Shown: one piece after another, positions 1-10,100 of the stretch | How positions within the stretch are numbered: position 1 is the first letter of the stretch | Layout of the letters: every line of letters begins with the position of its first letter | Notes under the pieces: generated by a model | Told to the model about the DNA's origin: nothing | The model's database searches: none | The model's input: the letters and a program-made list of their open reading frames with translations, nothing else | Translations under genes and position numbers: made by a program | DNA from: Tatumella sp. JGM118 | GTDB lineage: Bacteria > Pseudomonadota > Gammaproteobacteria > Enterobacterales > Enterobacteriaceae | Reading direction: 5' to 3' | Length of the DNA: 64,000 nucleotides | NCBI RefSeq assembly: GCF_018257515.1 | Contig: NZ_JAERJR010000010.1 | Location: 1 to 64,000 of the forward strand

Positions 1-84
1 CAGTCAGCAGTCAGCAGTCAGCAGTCAGCAGTCAGCAGTCAGCAGTCAGCAGTCAGCAGTCAGCAGTCAGCAGTCAGCAGTCAG
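1..84. repeat. Heptanucleotide tandem repeat (CAGTCAG)x12
   Basis: Twelve perfect head-to-tail copies of the 7-mer CAGTCAG fill positions 1-84. The array begins at the window edge, so the true copy number may be larger. It lies upstream of argA, in what in E. coli would be the amiC-argA intergenic region. Because 7 is not a multiple of 3, length changes would shift any reading frame running through it, but no gene crossing it can be seen from this side. Confidence 0.97.
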
Positions 85-266
85 GACTTAATGATCACCG
101 GTCACTGTGCAAAAATCACTCAAAAATCACTTAATATCCGAAAACTTTTAATCCTTCTCCCCGCCGCTTAGAAAAGTAACTGACTGATAGTAGTAGCTAT
201 CTGCCTGTCAAACTCCGCGACCAACGCAGCTTCCGCTTAAACACAATACTTGCATTAAGGGCTATA

Positions 267-305
267 AAGGAATAAAAATACACAAAAAACGAATAATCAT
301 TCACC
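267..305 (+). promoter_or_regulatory. Tandem ArgR operator (two ARG boxes) before argA
   Basis: Two 18-bp elements resembling the ARG box consensus (TGAAT-4N-ATTCA core) are visible: 267-284 with core GGAAT-AAAA-ATACA and 288-305 with core CGAAT-AATC-ATTCA. They are separated by exactly 3 bp, the spacing known for operators bound by the hexameric ArgR repressor. A TTGCAT at 250-255 may be the -35 element, which would put the -10 region inside the first box. Arginine-dependent repression of argA is therefore expected. Confidence 0.8.
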
Positions 306-316
306 CGGAGATCGCC

Positions 317-1645
317 GTGAAGGAACGTAGTACCGAATTAGTTCAGGGGTTTCGCCATACCGTCCCCTATATTAATGCCCATCGCGGCAAAACGTTTGTC
401 ATCATGCTCGGCGGCGAAGCCATCGAGCACACCAACTTCTCCGGGATTGTCAACGATATCGGTCTGCTGCATAGCCTGGGTATCCGTCTGGTGCTGGTCT
501 ACGGGGCACGGCCTCAGATAGATGCCAATCTCGCCGATCATCAGCTGACGCCGAACTATCACAAATTTACCCGTGTGACAGATGCCGCCTCGCTTGAGCT
601 GGTAAAACAGGCGGCCGGTCGTCTGCAACTGGATATCACGGCTCGTCTGTCGATGAGCCTGAACAATACCCCTTTGCAGGGCGCGCATATTAATGTGGTG
701 AGCGGCAATTTTATTATCGCGCAACCTCTGGGTGTGGATGATGGCGTGGATTACTGCCATTCAGGCCGTATCCGCCGCATCGACCATGCCGCTATCCACC
801 GTCAGCTGGACAGCGGCGCTATCGTGTTACTGGGGCCGGTCGCGGTGTCAGTCACCGGTGAAAGTTTTAACCTTACTTCAGAAGAGATTGCGACTCAGGT
901 CGCCATTAAACTGAAAGCTGAAAAGATGATTGGCTTCTGTTCCGAGCAGGGCGTCAGTGATGATGACGGTAATATTATTTCGGAAATGTTCCCCGACCAG
1001 GCTCAGCAACGTATCGACAGCTTTGAGCAACAGGGGAATTATCTGTCGGGAACCGTACGCTTCCTGCGGGGAGCCGTGCAGGCTTGCCGTAGCGGGGTTC
1101 CCCGCAGTCACCTGATCAGCTATCTGGAAGATGGCACCCTGTTACAGGAGCTTTTTTCGCGCGACGGAATCGGGACGCAGGTGGTGATGGAATCGGCCGA
1201 AAAAATCCGTAAAGCGACCATCGATGATATCGGGGGGATCCTAGAACTGATCCGCCCGCTTGAGGAACAGGGGATCCTGGTGCGTCGTTCCCGTGAACAG
1301 CTGGAAATGGAAATCAATAAATTCACCGTCGTGGTACGGGATAATCTGACCATTGCCTGTGCTGCCCTCTACCCCTTCCCTGAAGAACAGATCGGGGAAA
1401 TGGCCTGTGTGGCGGTGCACCCGGAATACCGCAGTTCTTCACGCGGCGAATTACTGTTACAGCATATCTGTCATCAGGCCAGCGCGATGGGCCTGACTAA
1501 AATATTCGTCCTGACTACCCGCAGTATCCACTGGTTCCAGGAACGGGGATTCGTGCCGGTCGATATCGAATCTCTGCCTGAAACCAAAAAGAAAATGTAC
1601 AACTACCAGCGCCGTTCCAAAGTCCTGATGCTGAGCCTGGACTGA
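317..1645 (+). CDS. argA: Amino-acid N-acetyltransferase (N-acetylglutamate synthase) ArgA
   Basis: ArgA transfers an acetyl group from acetyl-CoA to glutamate, the first step of arginine biosynthesis, in the cytoplasm. The 442-residue product matches E. coli ArgA (443) almost end to end: an N-terminal amino-acid-kinase-like domain (about 20-280, with [10 protein letters not shown] and VYGARPQID), which in this family binds the feedback inhibitor arginine, followed by a C-terminal GNAT acetyltransferase domain (about 295-440, with [18 protein letters not shown]). Translation starts at a GTG preceded by CGGAG. The gene stands alone, converges on recD, and has two ARG boxes upstream that imply repression by ArgR. 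Confidence 0.98.
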   Translation: MKERSTELVQGFRHTVPYINAHRGKTFVIMLGGEAIEHTNFSGIVNDIGLLHSLGIRLVLVYGARPQIDANLADHQLTPNYHKFTRVTDAASLELVKQAAGRLQLDITARLSMSLNNTPLQGAHINVVSGNFIIAQPLGVDDGVDYCHSGRIRRIDHAAIHRQLDSGAIVLLGPVAVSVTGESFNLTSEEIATQVAIKLKAEKMIGFCSEQGVSDDDGNIISEMFPDQAQQRIDSFEQQGNYLSGTVRFLRGAVQACRSGVPRSHLISYLEDGTLLQELFSRDGIGTQVVMESAEKIRKATIDDIGGILELIRPLEEQGILVRRSREQLEMEINKFTVVVRDNLTIACAALYPFPEEQIGEMACVAVHPEYRSSSRGELLLQHICHQASAMGLTKIFVLTTRSIHWFQERGFVPVDIESLPETKKKMYNYQRRSKVLMLSLD

Positions 1646-1652
1646 TCCTGCC

Positions 1653-1692
1653 ACGGCATCTTCCCTGCCGGGAGGATGCCGTCCTCTTTTTA
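1653..1692. terminator. Intrinsic terminator between convergent argA and recD
   Basis: A long hairpin pairs ACGGCATC (1653-1660) with GATGCCGT (1675-1682), extended inward by TCCC/GGGA, and is followed on the + strand by CCTCTTTTT. It lies 8 nt after the argA stop and just before the recD stop on the other strand, so it ends argA transcription and may act in both directions. Confidence 0.85.
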
Positions 1693-1695
1693 CCG

Positions 1696-3558
1696 TCAGT
1701 CAGCCCGCGGCGGTTCATTCACCAGCTGGTCACTTAATCCGCTTCGTCTGCGGGTACGTGACTGTATCGCCCGCGTAAATACGGCTTCATCACTGTAAAT
1801 GGTCAGTTGTGTCCGCGCCCGGGTAATGGCGGTGTATACCAGTTCCCGGCTCAGAACCGGGCTGTACCGGGCCGGCAGCACCAGAGCCGTATGATCAAAC
1901 TCCGAGCCTTGCGATTTGTGAACCGTCATTGCCCAGGCCGTATCATGCGGCGGTAAACGACTGGGGTGAACCGCTTTTACACTGCCATCCGGCAGCAGGA
2001 AGTGCGCTTTCAGCTGTTGCGTTTCATCGAACATAATGATGCCAATATCACCGTTAAACAGCCCCAGAGCATTGTCATTACGGGTGATCATCACCGGACG
2101 TCCGGCATAAAGATTACCGCTTCCGGCGGCCGGCGGTAGCCGCTGCTGTTGCCTCAGGCGCTGTTCAATGCGCTGATTCAGACCGCTGACGCCAAACGGA
2201 CCTTCGCGTAACGCGCAGAGCAACTGATAGCGGCTGAAGGTAAGTAACACTTCTGCCGGGGAGGCATGGTTATTCACCTTTTCTATCATTCCGGCATAGC
2301 CCAGGCTGATATCATTCAGCATCGACTGCCATTGCTCCGCAGAATCCAGCGGGCATAACCGGATATCCCGGAAATCCTGGCCCCGGACAGCCGCCAGCCG
2401 CGACAGATCGCCCTGATTAACGGCTGCAGCCAGTTGCCCGATCCCTGAACCGGACGAAAACCGGTAACTCTGTTGTAACAGACACAGGCTGTCACGCACC
2501 GCGGGAGCCTGAGCGGCTTCTGTACCGGCAATATCCGCGCCGGTCAGCGCCCCCAGTTCTGCCGCACGGGCCGGGCTATAGCCGAATTCCGCGCTACGGC
2601 AAAGGTCACCGAGTACAGCACCGGCCTCAACGGAAGCCAGCTGATCACGGTCGCCCAGAAAAATAACTCTGGCCGCAGGCGGCAGCGCACTGATCAGCGA
2701 GGCCATCATCGAAAGATCCACCATCGAGGCTTCATCCACTACCAGCACATCCAGATGCAGCGGGTTACCGGCATGATAGCGCAGGCGCCGGGTGGCCGGT
2801 TGTGCCCCCAGCAGCCGGTGCAGGGTGGTTGCCTCCTGCGGAAAACGGGCTTTCAGCGCATCGCTGACCGGCAGCGCCTGTAATGCGTTCCCCAGCGATT
2901 CGGTCAGCCTGGCCGCGGCTTTCCCGGTCGGTGCCGCCATGCGGATGCGTAAACGGCCAGGCTCCAGGGTGAGCAAGGCGGCCAGCAGTCGGGCAACCGT
3001 CGTCGTCTTACCGGTTCCCGGACCGCCGGAGATCACGGAATACTGACGTGTCAGTGCGACGGCCGCCGCCACCTTCTGCCAGTTATTGCCCTCCTCCCCG
3101 AACAAGCCGTCCAGTACCTGGCGGATCTGCCCGGGATCCGCTGGCGCAGTCGTCAACCCGTCAGAAAAAAAGCGGGCGACCTGCTTTTCGTAGAGCCACA
3201 TCCGGTGCAGGTAGAGCTTACGGTGAGCCAGCACCAGCGGTGTGGATTGTGAGCCATCACTTACCGCATCCCAGCCCTCCAGCACTGTCAGCCAGTCATC
3301 CTCATTCTCCGGGGCGGCGGCGGCCTGCCAGAGAGCTTCAGCCAGCGCCAGTTGTCGTCCGGCAAACAGAGAGGCCGGCGAAAGCAGCGATAAGGGCAAA
3401 CAGACATGCCCTTCTCCGGTGCCGGCACTCAGGCAGGCCGCCGCCAGACGGCGGGCGGGTGATCCGCCCCCCTCAGTCAACGCAGCGAACCGCAAATCCA
3501 GAGGCCGGAACATCTGTTGTTCCTGCGCCTGCTTCAGCAATGAGTCAAATTCAGACAT
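1696..3558 (-). CDS. recD: RecBCD exonuclease V subunit alpha, RecD helicase
   Basis: RecD is the fast 5'-3' superfamily 1B helicase of the RecBCD double-strand-break repair enzyme. The frame stays open upstream to 3708, but the ATG at 3558 gives MSEFDSLLKQ, a 620-residue protein close to E. coli RecD (608), and overlaps the recB stop by 8 nt, as expected for coupled translation. The Walker A motif GGPGTGKTTT is at about 178-187, VVDEASMVD is the Walker B region, and the C-terminal helicase motif TVHKSQGSEFD is intact. It is the last gene of recC-recB-recD and converges on argA. Confidence 0.97.
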   Translation of the reverse strand: MSEFDSLLKQAQEQQMFRPLDLRFAALTEGGGSPARRLAAACLSAGTGEGHVCLPLSLLSPASLFAGRQLALAEALWQAAAAPENEDDWLTVLEGWDAVSDGSQSTPLVLAHRKLYLHRMWLYEKQVARFFSDGLTTAPADPGQIRQVLDGLFGEEGNNWQKVAAAVALTRQYSVISGGPGTGKTTTVARLLAALLTLEPGRLRIRMAAPTGKAAARLTESLGNALQALPVSDALKARFPQEATTLHRLLGAQPATRRLRYHAGNPLHLDVLVVDEASMVDLSMMASLISALPPAARVIFLGDRDQLASVEAGAVLGDLCRSAEFGYSPARAAELGALTGADIAGTEAAQAPAVRDSLCLLQQSYRFSSGSGIGQLAAAVNQGDLSRLAAVRGQDFRDIRLCPLDSAEQWQSMLNDISLGYAGMIEKVNNHASPAEVLLTFSRYQLLCALREGPFGVSGLNQRIEQRLRQQQRLPPAAGSGNLYAGRPVMITRNDNALGLFNGDIGIIMFDETQQLKAHFLLPDGSVKAVHPSRLPPHDTAWAMTVHKSQGSEFDHTALVLPARYSPVLSRELVYTAITRARTQLTIYSDEAVFTRAIQSRTRRRSGLSDQLVNEPPRAD

Positions 3559-6500
3559 CGGTATCCTCCGGCCCGGCAAACAGCGCATCCAGCTGATCAA
3601 TAAAGTCTTCCTCCGGGCGGGTGAAAAACACCCCATTTTCCGGCTGTTCACCGCCCATTCCACGCAGGAAGAGGTAAAACACGCCCCCGAAGTGCTGGCG
3701 ATAGTCATAATCCGCTATCCGGTGCCGAAGATAACGATGCAGCGCCAGCGAATAGAGCTGATATTGCATATCGTACCGGTGGTCGATCATCGCCTGTGCC
3801 ATCGCCTGCGGGGTATAGGCAGAACTGTCGGCACCCAGCCAGTTAGACTTATAATCCAGCAGATAATATTTACCCTGCCAGCGAAACACCAGATCGATAA
3901 AGCCTTTCAGCATGCCTTTCACCTGCTGAAAATCGACGGCCCCCGCCTGCTGTGAAAGCGGATCATAACGACGCATCAGCGCATCCAGCCGTTCAGGACG
4001 CAGCAATGTTTTAATCGGAAGATAGAATTCCATTTCCACCAGCAGATCTTTTGGCTGCAGACAGGAAAGCGACAATTGATCCTCCGCTAACGGGGTCTGC
4101 AGCAGGGTATCCAGCCATTGCTGCAGCACCGGTACCCAATGTGGCGGATAGCCGTGGGCAGCGACCTGCTCGCTCAGCCACTCGCCGGGGACGGGCTGTG
4201 TAAAATCCAGTTGTTCAAACAGGCTATGCAGGAAGGTTCCGGGCCCGGCACCACGCGGAAAATGATGCGCGGTCAGCTGCTGTTCATCGTCGTCCTGCTG
4301 CTCTCCGGCGGCATCAATATCAAAGCCGGGCATAATATCCAGTAACCGGGTACCGTGATGATGTTGCAGACCGGAGTAACTGGTCACACGCCAGGCATCG
4401 TTCAGCGAACGGCTCAGACGCCGGCTGGTCAGTTGCGGTTCGGCCTCCGGGTGGTCTGTAAACGCGGGGATCTCTTCCGGATAGGGTTCGCTCACCACCA
4501 TCTGTTCATTCGCCAGCGCAGCCAGCCGTTCACGCAGGCCATCCGCACTGAGCGCCTGCCCCTTTTGAATCAGGTATCCGATGGCACTGTGGTGCAGATC
4601 GGTCTCCCCCTGCTGTTTACGGTTACCGCGGAACAACGGGGCGATGCCGAGACTGCAATGCCATACAGAACGGGTGACCGCCACGTACAGCAGACGCAAA
4701 TCTTCTGCCAGCCGCTCCTGCTCGGCCAGTTCGAGACTTGCCTCCTCTTTTTCCAGGTCAAGCACCGCCTGGTAATTCTGCCGGTCATGGTAGAGCGCAG
4801 AGGCGGCAGGCCGGTAAGCGGCAATAAACGGCAGCCAGACCAGCGGATATTCCAGCCCTTTGGATTTATGAATAGTCACAATCTGCACCAGGTGCCGATC
4901 GCTTTCCAGACGCAGTTGCTGATTGCTGCCGTTAATATCGGGACGCAGGATCTGCCGTGACAGGTAGCGCACCAGCGCATGCGGGCTGTCGAGCTGAACC
5001 GCGGCTTCCTGTAACAGTTCCCCGAGGTGCATGATATCGGTCAGCCTGCGTTCACCGCCGTCACTGGCCAGCAGGTTTTCCGGTAACTGCTGCTGTATCA
5101 TCAGATGGCGTAACATCGGCAGAATGCCCGATTTCCGCCAGAGTTGCTGCCAGCCGGCAAAGCGGTCTGTCATCAGGTCCCACTGACGGCTGTCCTGACT
5201 GATTTCTTCAATCTGTACCGCACTCAGCCCCATCAGGGAGGTGGCCAGCGCGGTACGCAGGGTTCGTTCCTGTTCAGGGGCCAGTATCGCCTGCAGCAGC
5301 CATAATAACTCACGGGCTTCCGCCGTCTGATAAACGCTGTCGCGCCCCGACAGGTAGACGGAATTGATGCCTTTGTTCTGTAAGGCCTTGCGCATCAGGG
5401 AGGCTTCCTGACGACTGCGCACCAGCACGGTAATATCCGCCGCACTGACCGGTATTTTTTGCTGCGCAGCATCAATAAAGCAGGCCCGTCCCTGCTGACC
5501 GGCAATCAGCCAGCGTGCGATGTCCGCCGCTGCCAGTTGTGCCATAAAATGCTGGTACTCACTAACCCCCATCGCATCGGTGGGCGGCAGCCAGAATCGC
5601 ATGGCCGGCTGGCACTCCCCGTCATAATGCAGGCGCAGCGGATTATTTTTACCGGCCGCCGCCACCGGTAAAAACGGAATATCGTTAAAAACAAAGGGGT
5701 TATCGCTCTGAGAGAATAACCGGTTCACACTGCTCACCATACCGGGAGAGGAGCGCCAGTTAGTCCCCAGCGTGTAGTGAGCACTGACTTTTTTCCTTGC
5801 CGAAATATAGGTAAAAATGTCTGCACCACGAAACGCGTAAATCGCCTGTTTCGGATCGCCAATCAGTAGCATCGCATTTTCCGGCTGTCCGCCATAGATC
5901 GCCTGGAAAATCCGGTACTGGAGCGGGTCCGTGTCCTGGAATTCGTCGATCATCGCGACCGGGTATCGCTGACGGACAGACTCTGCCAGGCTGGCCCCGG
6001 CGGCCTGGCCCAGGGCGTGGTCAAAACGGCTCAGTAAGTCATCAAAACTGAGTAATGCCTGCTGGCGTTTCTGCTGATAAACGGACTGGCGGATTTCACG
6101 CAGCGCATGCCCCACCAGGCAATCATATAAGGTGACTTTTTTCTGCAGAAAACGTTCTGCCTGAGTGAACAGAGGGTGTTCCGGCACCGCCCCTTTTTTC
6201 GTTTTTTCTGCCAGTACCGACTGCTGAAAGCGTTCCAGTTCCTTCGGGACCAGATAATCACAGGTCTCTTCTGCGGCCCAGGCCGTCAGCTTTTCTATCC
6301 ACGAAGGTAAGTGTTTACTACTGTAACTGCGCTTATCGACACCGGAATCCTGGATCAGCGGCAGCAGATCTGCCGCCGCCTCGCCCCAGGCCTGCTTAAT
6401 GGCCTGAATACGGGCAATATTCCTGCGGTGCCGTTCGGTCAGGCTTTCATTGTCTGACGGTGCCGGAGAGATGACCGGCATTTCTCCCTGCAGCCAGGGT

Positions 6501-7108
6501 TGCAGGGACGCCAGCAGGTGCTCCGGACCGGTAAAGGTTTTCAGGACCTCACGGGCCACCTCTTCTTCCAGCGGGTAACAATAACGACGCCAGAAATCGG
6601 CGGCAGCCTGACTGAGCAGTTGCTGTTCGTTTTCCACCAGCTGTTGTTCAAACAACATACCGGACTCAAACGCGTTCATATTCAGCATCCGCTGACAAAA
6701 GCCATGAATGGTAAAGACGGAGGAGGCATCCATCTGACGTTCTGCCGCCAGCAGCAGCTCCGTTGCCGCAGTGATATCCTCTATCTGCTCAATCAGTGGC
6801 CGCCACTGTGCCGACACCTGTTGCGGATCATCGGCATAGCGCAGACAGGCAATACGCAGTTCATGGATGTTGTGACGAATACGCCCGCGTAATTCGGCGG
6901 TTGCGGCCTCGGTAAAGGTCACCACCAGGATCTCTTCGACGCTTAAGGGCCGGTGAAATGCTTTCTCTCCGCCCAGCCCGAGTAACAGGCGCAGGTAGAG
7001 GATACCGATGGTAAATGTTTTACCGGTGCCCGCAGAGGCCTCTATCAGCCTCTCTCCCTGTAATGGCAGAATTAACGGGTCCAGCGCTTCAGCCTGCTGA
7101 GAATTCAT
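3551..7108 (-). CDS. recB: RecBCD exonuclease V subunit beta, RecB helicase-nuclease
   Basis: RecB supplies the 3'-5' helicase, the single nuclease active site and RecA loading to RecBCD. The 1185-residue product (E. coli 1180) has Walker A EASAGTGKTFTI near residue 24, the superfamily 1 DEFQDTDP motif, TIHKSKGLEYPLVW, and a C-terminal nuclease domain with LLDYKSNWLG, whose Asp and Lys are active-site residues in the family. Its stop overlaps recD. Only 49 bp separate it from recC, where E. coli has the protease gene ptrA, so recC-recB-recD are directly consecutive here. Confidence 0.98.
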   Translation of the reverse strand: MNSQQAEALDPLILPLQGERLIEASAGTGKTFTIGILYLRLLLGLGGEKAFHRPLSVEEILVVTFTEAATAELRGRIRHNIHELRIACLRYADDPQQVSAQWRPLIEQIEDITAATELLLAAERQMDASSVFTIHGFCQRMLNMNAFESGMLFEQQLVENEQQLLSQAAADFWRRYCYPLEEEVAREVLKTFTGPEHLLASLQPWLQGEMPVISPAPSDNESLTERHRRNIARIQAIKQAWGEAAADLLPLIQDSGVDKRSYSSKHLPSWIEKLTAWAAEETCDYLVPKELERFQQSVLAEKTKKGAVPEHPLFTQAERFLQKKVTLYDCLVGHALREIRQSVYQQKRQQALLSFDDLLSRFDHALGQAAGASLAESVRQRYPVAMIDEFQDTDPLQYRIFQAIYGGQPENAMLLIGDPKQAIYAFRGADIFTYISARKKVSAHYTLGTNWRSSPGMVSSVNRLFSQSDNPFVFNDIPFLPVAAAGKNNPLRLHYDGECQPAMRFWLPPTDAMGVSEYQHFMAQLAAADIARWLIAGQQGRACFIDAAQQKIPVSAADITVLVRSRQEASLMRKALQNKGINSVYLSGRDSVYQTAEARELLWLLQAILAPEQERTLRTALATSLMGLSAVQIEEISQDSRQWDLMTDRFAGWQQLWRKSGILPMLRHLMIQQQLPENLLASDGGERRLTDIMHLGELLQEAAVQLDSPHALVRYLSRQILRPDINGSNQQLRLESDRHLVQIVTIHKSKGLEYPLVWLPFIAAYRPAASALYHDRQNYQAVLDLEKEEASLELAEQERLAEDLRLLYVAVTRSVWHCSLGIAPLFRGNRKQQGETDLHHSAIGYLIQKGQALSADGLRERLAALANEQMVVSEPYPEEIPAFTDHPEAEPQLTSRRLSRSLNDAWRVTSYSGLQHHHGTRLLDIMPGFDIDAAGEQQDDDEQQLTAHHFPRGAGPGTFLHSLFEQLDFTQPVPGEWLSEQVAAHGYPPHWVPVLQQWLDTLLQTPLAEDQLSLSCLQPKDLLVEMEFYLPIKTLLRPERLDALMRRYDPLSQQAGAVDFQQVKGMLKGFIDLVFRWQGKYYLLDYKSNWLGADSSAYTPQAMAQAMIDHRYDMQYQLYSLALHRYLRHRIADYDYRQHFGGVFYLFLRGMGGEQPENGVFFTRPEEDFIDQLDALFAGPEDTDV

Positions 7109-7157
7109 GGGTGTCTACTCGTTAGTCAGTTCAGGAGGATCATCGTGAATGCCGCCG

Positions 7158-10100
7158 TTATTCCGGCGTATGGGCACGGAGTACCGGCAGATACCAGGTT
7201 TCAGCGGCCTGACAAATGGCATTCACGGTATCCTCATTCAGTTCACGGCACAGACGCTGCAGGTAAGGGTCTTCCCCTTCCCCCGGGATCAGTACGGTAC
7301 CCTGCCAGCCCTCGGTGAGTTTCTGCAGGGCTTTGCGCAGGGTCTCTTCGTCACCGGCAAGCTGCAGCTCTTTATTCAGGCAGGCCTGCAACCAGCCCCC
7401 GCCGCTGCGGTTCAGCAACATTAACGGGCTATTCATCCCCTGCAGGTAGCCTGTCAGTAGTTTTTCCAGTTGTTGCATCGCCTCTTCCTGCCCCAGTGGC
7501 ATAAACCGCCAGCAACTGTCATGGCGGCCATACATGCGGCTGATCCCCGGCATGCCCAGTGCACAACTCACCACATGTTCTATCCATAGCAGTAAACCAT
7601 CGCTGAGATTCAGTTCCCCCGGACGCCAGCGCAGTATGCCGTCATCCTGAACCCCGGTCAGCCAGCCGGTCAGGCGCAATGAGAGAGTCAGATCCACTTC
7701 CACACTGCGGCTTTCCGTCAACTGGTCGCTGACTCTGGCGGCGATGTCCTGCATTTCACTGAGTTGTTTATCCCGGAAAATGTTACCAAAGGCCCCGTAA
7801 GGCAGATGTCCTGCCATCCGCTGCCGTCTGAAAAACTGTTCGCTGTCATGCCGGCTGACCAGAGTATTCAGCAGCTGAGTGTTGATCTGATAGCGTTGCA
7901 GGTTATCCAGCTCAAACGGTTCAGTGTCCGGCAATTCATCCTCCTGCGCCAGGAAACTGATCCCCAGACGCTGGGTAAACCACGCCCGTACCGGATGACG
8001 CCAGAAACGCAGTAACTGGTCGAGCGACACCTCTTCCGGACTGAACGGTTCCAGCGGCGTCACAAACGCCGGGACCGGCAGCCCCTGACCACTGGCCGCC
8101 GGCAGCCACTCGCTGGCAAAACTTTGACGGGCATGTTCCGCAATAAAGTTTTCCGGGGCAAACGGGGTGCGGCTATGCTGATATAACAGGTGCTGCATCA
8201 CCTGCTGCGCACTGTCATCCACATTCAGTGATTCACTGCCGGGCAGGCGGAAGCTGCGGGTAACATATTCACAGAGTTCACTGACCAGTACCGACGGCAG
8301 CCGTTCGGCATTGTCACGGATACTGCGCCCGATATAGCTGATGTAGAGCCGGTCCCTGGCAGAGAGCAAGGCCTCAAGAAACAGATAGCGGTCATCATCA
8401 CGCCGGCTGCGGTCCCCTTTTCGCGGGGACTGCTGCATCAAGTCAAATCCGGAAGGGGTCAGGGTGCGCGGATAAACGCCGTCATTCATCCCCAGCAGAC
8501 AGACCACTTTAAACGGGATTGAGCGCATCGGCATCAGGGTACAGAAGTTCACCTGACCGGCCAGGAACCGCTGGCTGATCCGCTCCTGTTCCAGACGGCT
8601 GCGCAGTTCATCGCGCAGCACCGTTACAGGAACCTCGCCCGGATAGCGGGACTCCAGCCCCTGCTCCAGCAGTTGACGCCACTGTTCATCAATCAGTACC
8701 AGGGCCGTTTCGCTGTCCGTGTCGCCGGCAAAAAAGGTATCGATCAGTTCACGGCAACAGGGCTGCCACGCTTCCAGTGTCAGTGACTGCCGCAGACGCT
8801 GTCGCCATTCGGCCAGACAACTGAGCAGTTCTGCCAGTTGCCCGGCCAGTTCGGCCTGCAATCCGGCAGATTCATCATAGGGCAGGATCCCCTGCCAGTC
8901 GCCCTGCTCACTTTCCAGCGCATAGCCCAGCAGCATCCGTTGCAGGCCGAACTGCCAGGTATGCTGGCCGGTCACAGGCAGTGAGAGATCACTGACGCTG
9001 CTGTCATCCAGCCCCCAGCGCACTCCCGACTCATCGACCCAATGGCGCAGTGTCCGCAGGCCCTGTTCATCAATGGCAAAACGTTCCGCCAGGGCTGGCA
9101 CCTCCAGCAGAGCCAGAATATCTTCAGAGGTAAACCGGCTGTCCGGTAAGGACAGTAACTGCAGAAAGGCCTGGATCACCGGGTGTGCCTGGCTTGCCCT
9201 GCGGTCAGAAATGGCAAAAGGCAGATACCGTTCACGGCTGACATCGGTAAATACCGACTGAATAAAGGGGGAGTAACTGTCGATATCGGATACCATCACG
9301 ATAATATCGCGGGGCTTTAACGTCGGATCGGCATCCATCAGCCCCAGCAGGTAATCCTGTACCACCTCGACTTCACGCTGCGGACTGTGGCAGGCCCGCA
9401 GGGTAAAGGAGTCATCCTGCGGGTTCAGCAACCGCCGGGCACTGCTGTTATTAAATTCTTCCGTCGTAATACCGATCACAGCGTGATCTTCCAGCGTCAG
9501 AATATCCTGCTGTAGCGAGTGCAGTAGCGTATCGTGCCCCGGTTCGACAAAGGCATCGATTTCATTATCCAGAGCGTCCATCTGCGCCAGCAAATAGAGG
9601 TTATCGCGCCCCAGTTTCCCCCACGAAGCCAGCAGTGGTTGCGTCAGTTGCTGTTCCCCGTCCGGACCAAACAGCGATGAGGCCTGCCCCGGGTCACGGA
9701 ACAGCGGGCGTTGCTGTGAAGACTGATGCAGCTTACGCTGACGGCTTTGCAGCTTCGCCAGAAATGCCGGGTCACGGATATCCCCCCAGTAATCACGACA
9801 AGGGTTAGTAAATAGCAGATGGATATCAATATGGCGGCCCAGGGCCTGCAGGGCCTGCAGATACACCGGCGGCAGTGCTGAGATACCGCAGATAAAAACC
9901 CGTGGCGGCAGGCCTTCCGGCGGAGTGTCACAATTTTCCAGAGCTTCAATAAACCGGGAATAGAGGTTAGCACGGTGCCATTCGGGCTGTTCCAGTTCGG
10001 CGGTATACGCGACCAGCGCCCGCCACAGAGGCGCCTGCCACTGCTGCGCCTCTCCCAGACCATCGACCTGTTGTTGCTGTTCCCACAGGTTCAGCCAGTC

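Noticed and set aside
1-84. CRISPR array at the left edge
   Set aside because: The units are 7 bp and directly joined without spacers, so it is a simple tandem repeat.
3048-3955. Long + strand frames inside recD/recB (182 and 237 codons)
   Set aside because: They are GC-rich shadows antisense to well-supported recD and recB, with no domain or ribosome site.
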